DNA from: Marinilabilia sp. UBA5340
Lineage (GTDB): Bacteria; Bacteroidota; Bacteroidia; Bacteroidales; Marinilabiliaceae
NCBI GenBank assembly: GCA_002411085.1
Contig: DHQK01000176.1
Location: 1 to 8,917 of the forward strand
DNA: 8,917 bases
Direction: 5' to 3'
The notes beneath the pieces are model-generated. The model was not told the origin of the DNA. It saw nothing but the letters and a program-made list of their open reading frames with translations, and did no database searches. The position numbers were made by a program, and so were the translations under genes. Every line of letters begins with the position of its first letter. Position 1 is the stretch's first letter. Below, one piece after another: positions 6,380 to 8,917 of the stretch.

Positions 6380-7045
6380 ATGCTGGCAAAAGATTTAATA
6401 TCAGACATAGTTCCTTCCCTGAAAACATCGGACTCGGGTGTTGATGCATTGGCATGGATGGAGGCGTTCCGTGTTTCTCATTTACCTATTGTGAATAATA
6501 AGGTGTTTCTCGGACTCATTTCCGATACTGATATATATGATTTGAATTCTGCCGAGGAACCACTGGGAAACCACCGGCTTTCTCTCATGAAGCCTTATGT
6601 TTTTGCTCATCAACATATCTATGACATTGTTGAAATTGCAGCTCGTTTAAAGCTTACACTGGTTCCTGTGCTCAACTCCGAGAAGGAGTATATTGGAGTG
6701 GTGACTCAAAACGATTTGTTATTGAGGTTCTCTGAGCTGATTGCGGCCCACACACCTGGAGGGATTATAGAAATCGAACTGGGGCCCAGGGATTATGCAC
6801 TTTCCGAAATTGCCAGAATTGTGGAAGATGCCGATGCCAAAGTTTTAAGCTTGTATGCTTCCCAGAGTAAATCCACAGACCATTTAAAAATCAGTATTAA
6901 ACTTAATCGGGAGGATGCCAGTGGTGTTGTTAGTTCTTTTGAACGCTATGGATACAAAGTGAATGCAGTATCTTCGCGTGCTTCACAGGTTGATGACACC
7001 ACACGTCGAAATTACGAGTCACTGATGAAGTATCTGGATGTTTGA
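6380..7045 (+). CDS. CBS-domain pair protein with C-terminal ACT-like domain
   Basis: A soluble 221-residue protein of predicted regulatory type. Residues about 1-57 form one CBS motif (SHLPIVNN then FLGLISDTDI) and about 68-120 a second (LTLVPVLNSEKEYIGVVTQNDLL); a CBS pair normally makes one ligand-binding unit for adenosine-type nucleotides such as AMP, ATP, SAM or NAD(H). Residues about 130-205 (GIIEIELGPRDYALSEIARIVEDADAKVLSLYA...) have the beta-alpha-beta pattern of an ACT-like domain, as in AcuB-type proteins. No catalytic domain is attached, so it must act on a partner or simply sense. The ATG at 6380 is the natural start, since the first CBS strand follows at once. It is divergent from pdxJ, ends in a terminator 17 bases downstream, and is followed by nadK. 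The CBS pair is certain; the ACT assignment is likely; ligand and partner are unknown. Confidence 0.85.
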   Translation: MLAKDLISDIVPSLKTSDSGVDALAWMEAFRVSHLPIVNNKVFLGLISDTDIYDLNSAEEPLGNHRLSLMKPYVFAHQHIYDIVEIAARLKLTLVPVLNSEKEYIGVVTQNDLLLRFSELIAAHTPGGIIEIELGPRDYALSEIARIVEDADAKVLSLYASQSKSTDHLKISIKLNREDASGVVSSFERYGYKVNAVSSRASQVDDTTRRNYESLMKYLDV

Positions 7046-7062
7046 TGTGATTGCCTTTAAAC

Positions 7063-7101
7063 AGACTGACGGAAGGCCCGGTTAATCAGTCTATTTTTTT
7101 T
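7063..7101 (+). terminator. Rho-independent terminator after the CBS gene
   Basis: AGACTGA (7063-7069) pairs with TCAGTCT (7086-7092), with an inner CGG/CCG extension and a bulge, followed by A and eight T's (7094-7101). It lies 17 bases after the CBS stop. Its last T is also the first base of the nadK -7 element. Confidence 0.75.
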
Positions 7102-7108
7102 ACCTTCG
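7101..7108 (+). promoter_or_regulatory. -7 promoter element for nadK
   Basis: TACCTTCG, followed by CA, is close to the Bacteroidota -7 consensus TAnnTTTG with one change and resembles common natural versions. The ATG of nadK is only 12 bases beyond its end, so the transcript should have a leader of roughly 5-10 bases or be nearly leaderless. No clear TTG lies at the -33 spacing. Confidence 0.6.
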
Positions 7109-7120
7109 CACAAAAAGTAT

Positions 7121-7999
7121 ATGGAAATTGCCATATTTGGAAAAAGTTTTGGAGAGGTGTTTTATGATAATTGTAAACAGTTGTTTGACTATCTGCATGA
7201 AACAGGATCCAAAATCTACATCTATAAACCCTTTTACGACTTTTTGGTGGGTGAGGTCAGGATCCTGCCTCATGTAGCTGGTTTTTTTAATACTTCTGCT
7301 GATTTGCCTCAGGTTGATATGTTGTTCAGTATTGGTGGAGACGGAACCTTCTTACAGGCAGTAACTTTTGTTCGTGACTCCGGGATTCCGGTGGTTGGAA
7401 TTAACAGCGGACGATTGGGATTTTTGGCAGATATCTCCCGTGATGAATTGCCCGTAGCGCTCAAAGAAATCGATAGCGGGCGCTTTAAAGTAAAAGATTT
7501 ATCGCTGTTGGAACTGACGGCTCCTTCCAATCTTTTGGGAGAATTTAATTATGCGCTCAATGAGTTTGCCGTGCATAAACAAGACAGCTCTTCAATGATT
7601 ACTATCCATACCTTTCTCAATAATGAATACCTTAATTCTTATTGGGCCGATGGATTGATTGTTAGCACTCCCACCGGATCTACTGCCTATTCTTTGAGTG
7701 TTGGTGGCCCCATTATGCATCCCGCTTCAAAAGGAATTATAATCACACCTATTGCACCGCATAATCTGACTGTGAGGCCTTTGGTGGTGCCTGATGACAT
7801 GGAGCTTACGCTGAAAGTGGAGGGAAGGGGAGGGAAATTTCTTGCCAGTCTCGATTCCCGCAGTGTGGTGGTGGATGAGGGAACAGAGTTGAAAATAAGA
7901 AAAGCTGCTTTCTCCATAAATATGGTTGAACGTTCGGATCAGAGCTTTTATTCAACTCTTAGAAATAAATTGATGTGGGGGGCTGACCGGAGAAACTAA
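7121..7999 (+). CDS. nadK: NAD kinase (ATP-dependent NAD+ kinase)
   Basis: Phosphorylates NAD+ at the 2' position of its adenosine ribose to give NADP+, the only known route to NADP in bacteria; cytoplasmic. Family hallmarks are all present in 292 residues: the GGDGT motif at 72-76 with catalytic Asp74, NSGRLGFLA at 95-103, the Asn147-Glu148 pair that contacts the NAD ribose, and the long conserved block STPTGSTAYSLSVGGP at 182-197. Near the C-terminus the SxDGx loop reads SLDSR (243-247). Diacylglycerol or sphingosine kinases share GGDGT but lack the STPTGSTAY block. The ATG at 7121 opens directly on the first beta strand (MEIAIFG). The gene has its own promoter embedded at the end of the preceding terminator. 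The next gene starts 110 bases later. Identity is secure. Confidence 0.96.
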   Translation: MEIAIFGKSFGEVFYDNCKQLFDYLHETGSKIYIYKPFYDFLVGEVRILPHVAGFFNTSADLPQVDMLFSIGGDGTFLQAVTFVRDSGIPVVGINSGRLGFLADISRDELPVALKEIDSGRFKVKDLSLLELTAPSNLLGEFNYALNEFAVHKQDSSSMITIHTFLNNEYLNSYWADGLIVSTPTGSTAYSLSVGGPIMHPASKGIIITPIAPHNLTVRPLVVPDDMELTLKVEGRGGKFLASLDSRSVVVDEGTELKIRKAAFSINMVERSDQSFYSTLRNKLMWGADRRN

Positions 8000-8109
8000 T
8001 TTATTTTCTGACAATATTCCAGCACCGGCAACGTTAAAGGGATGGAGAAAATACAATAAATGTAGCCCCGACAGATTTGTGTAAAAGGGGGAAAATCGAT
8101 GATACAATA

Positions 8110-8844
8110 ATGCTGCTCAAAGGCCGGACTTTCTTATTCTTTTTTATAATGCTGCTTTTTGCTGTCCAAAGCCGTGCGCAGGACAGGATAGAGGGTGGTT
8201 TGTTTTTGGGAGCCTCCTATTACAATGGGGACCTGAATCCAAGTCGTCCTTTTTATATGGCCCAGCCTGCAGTGGGAGGCCTGGTGAGGGTTGTCCTTAA
8301 CGAAAGACTTGCTTTTAAGGGAACACTCACGGCAGTGGAAATTCAAGGGGAATACCCCCAAAACGACATTCAGTATCCGGCCGCTTCCGGGAATTCTTCT
8401 TCCCATTATGGTTTCCAGCGTACCATGGCAGATATTTCTACGCAGTTGGAAATAAATTTTTTTGATTATGATCAGCCTTTTCGTCGCAAGGAAACCCGCT
8501 TTACACCTTTTTTGAGCGGGGGTCTGGCTTATACTGCATACCGTCGATACCAATCGGATGACGCTGGTGGTTCTGAAAACCCACATTTTATATTATCTTT
8601 GCCGTTCGGTATAGGGGTGAAATACAAACCTGCTGATTGGTTGCATGTTGGACTGGAATGGACTTTCAGGAAAACATTTGTCGATGATCTGGACTATTTG
8701 GGTCCAGGTGAAATTGATCCAGCTGATCCTTATGGATTTCAAATGCCTTCGGATTGGCACAATAATGATTGGTATTCTTTTGCAGGGATATTTTTTACGG
8801 TTGATCTGTTCCACAGGAAAGTGCCCTGTAATGCCGGATTTTAG
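8110..8844 (+). CDS. DUF6089 family outer-membrane beta-barrel protein, PorG-like
   Basis: Predicted outer-membrane barrel of the DUF6089 family, which includes PorG, a component associated with the PorK/PorN ring of the type IX secretion system. The protein begins with a signal peptide: MLLKGR, a hydrophobic core (TFLFFFIMLLFAV) and a probable cut in QSRA-QD, about residue 23. The mature part alternates aromatic strands and loops and shows family blocks: GASYYNGDLNP, the central LEINFFDYDQPF followed by RFTPFLSGGLAY, then LPFGIGVKYKPADWLHVGLEW. The start is set at ATG 8110 (244 residues); an in-frame TTG at 8077 would only add charged residues before the signal peptide. The order nadK, this gene, uppS matches the porG neighbourhood that I recall from Porphyromonas gingivalis, where bamA and ompH follow. 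It may instead be a general envelope DUF6089 paralogue; family is likely, PorG identity is inference. Confidence 0.8.
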   Translation: MLLKGRTFLFFFIMLLFAVQSRAQDRIEGGLFLGASYYNGDLNPSRPFYMAQPAVGGLVRVVLNERLAFKGTLTAVEIQGEYPQNDIQYPAASGNSSSHYGFQRTMADISTQLEINFFDYDQPFRRKETRFTPFLSGGLAYTAYRRYQSDDAGGSENPHFILSLPFGIGVKYKPADWLHVGLEWTFRKTFVDDLDYLGPGEIDPADPYGFQMPSDWHNNDWYSFAGIFFTVDLFHRKVPCNAGF

Positions 8845-8867
8845 AAATGTGACGAAGAATTAATTGT

Positions 8868-8917
8868 ATGTCATCAGTTAAAGAACAACTGGATAAAAGC
8901 AAATTGCCTACACATGT
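8868..8917 (+). CDS. uppS: Isoprenyl transferase / undecaprenyl diphosphate synthase (5' fragment)
   Basis: Only 16 full codons lie inside the window before the right edge. They encode MSSVKEQLDKSKLPTH followed by GT, the start of a Val codon. This matches the N-terminal lead-in of cis-prenyltransferases, where LPxHVA comes directly before the catalytic MDGNGRWA motif (which would lie just outside). The enzyme makes the undecaprenyl diphosphate carrier for peptidoglycan and other envelope glycans. The gap to the preceding DUF6089 gene is 23 bases without a terminator, so they are probably co-transcribed. The call rests on a short motif plus the expected gene order, so it is likely but not proven here. 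Confidence 0.75.
   Translation, partial: MSSVKEQLDKSKLPTH

Noticed and set aside
8077..8109. Extension of the DUF6089 gene to an upstream TTG
   Set aside because: It would place eleven mostly charged or polar residues before a complete signal peptide that begins naturally at the ATG at 8110.
8134..8586. A 150-codon minus-strand frame within the DUF6089 gene
   Set aside because: It is antisense to a gene with a signal peptide and family motifs; its translation is very basic and has no domain pattern.
155..8844. A defence system, mobile element, CRISPR array or novel gene cluster
   Set aside because: Every substantial gene belongs to a known housekeeping or envelope family. There are no terminal inverted repeats, transposase, integrase or spaced direct repeats, and no obvious change in composition.

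Overview
The window looks like ordinary chromosomal DNA from a member of the phylum Bacteroidota, possibly a Bacteroidales or Marinilabiliales-type organism. Three things point there: the PdxJ, LysA and uridine kinase motifs are of the Bacteroidota kind; a -7 promoter element of the TAnnTTTG class sits in front of nadK; and the gene order pdxJ / CBS protein / nadK / DUF6089 (PorG-like) / uppS is one I recall from that phylum. The genus-level guess is weak. Base and codon use look even along the window, and I see no tRNA, rRNA, CRISPR array, insertion sequence or phage gene.

Layout. Bases 1-154 are non-coding or hold the undecidable edge of another gene. Bases 155-2641 hold lysC and lysA in tandem: the first committed step of the aspartate family pathway (aspartate kinase) and the last step of lysine synthesis (diaminopimelate decarboxylase). 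A strong bidirectional terminator separates lysA from a convergent small Dabb-domain gene. That gene is divergent from a two-gene unit, udk (uridine kinase) followed by a stand-alone DEDDy 3'-5' exonuclease. A gene-free stretch (4424-4684) follows. Next is a minus-strand pair, pdxJ then a YbfF-like alpha/beta hydrolase only 2 bases apart. Divergent from pdxJ is a CBS-CBS-ACT-like gene, then a terminator that runs directly into the promoter of nadK, then a DUF6089 outer-membrane protein resembling PorG of the type IX secretion system, and finally the first 16 codons of uppS, cut by the window edge.

How the genes fit together. The content is core metabolism and envelope biogenesis: lysine/diaminopimelate (also a peptidoglycan precursor), pyrimidine salvage, pyridoxal phosphate synthesis (PLP is the cofactor of LysA), NADP synthesis, undecaprenyl carrier synthesis and a T9SS-associated barrel.

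I did not find a convincing undescribed system. The points most worth a second look are the terminator-promoter overlap with a very short leader at nadK, replaced base-recognition residues in the uridine kinase, altered active-site motifs in PdxJ, a hairpin presenting the pdxJ ribosome binding site, and the pairing of a CBS/ACT-like sensor with NAD kinase.
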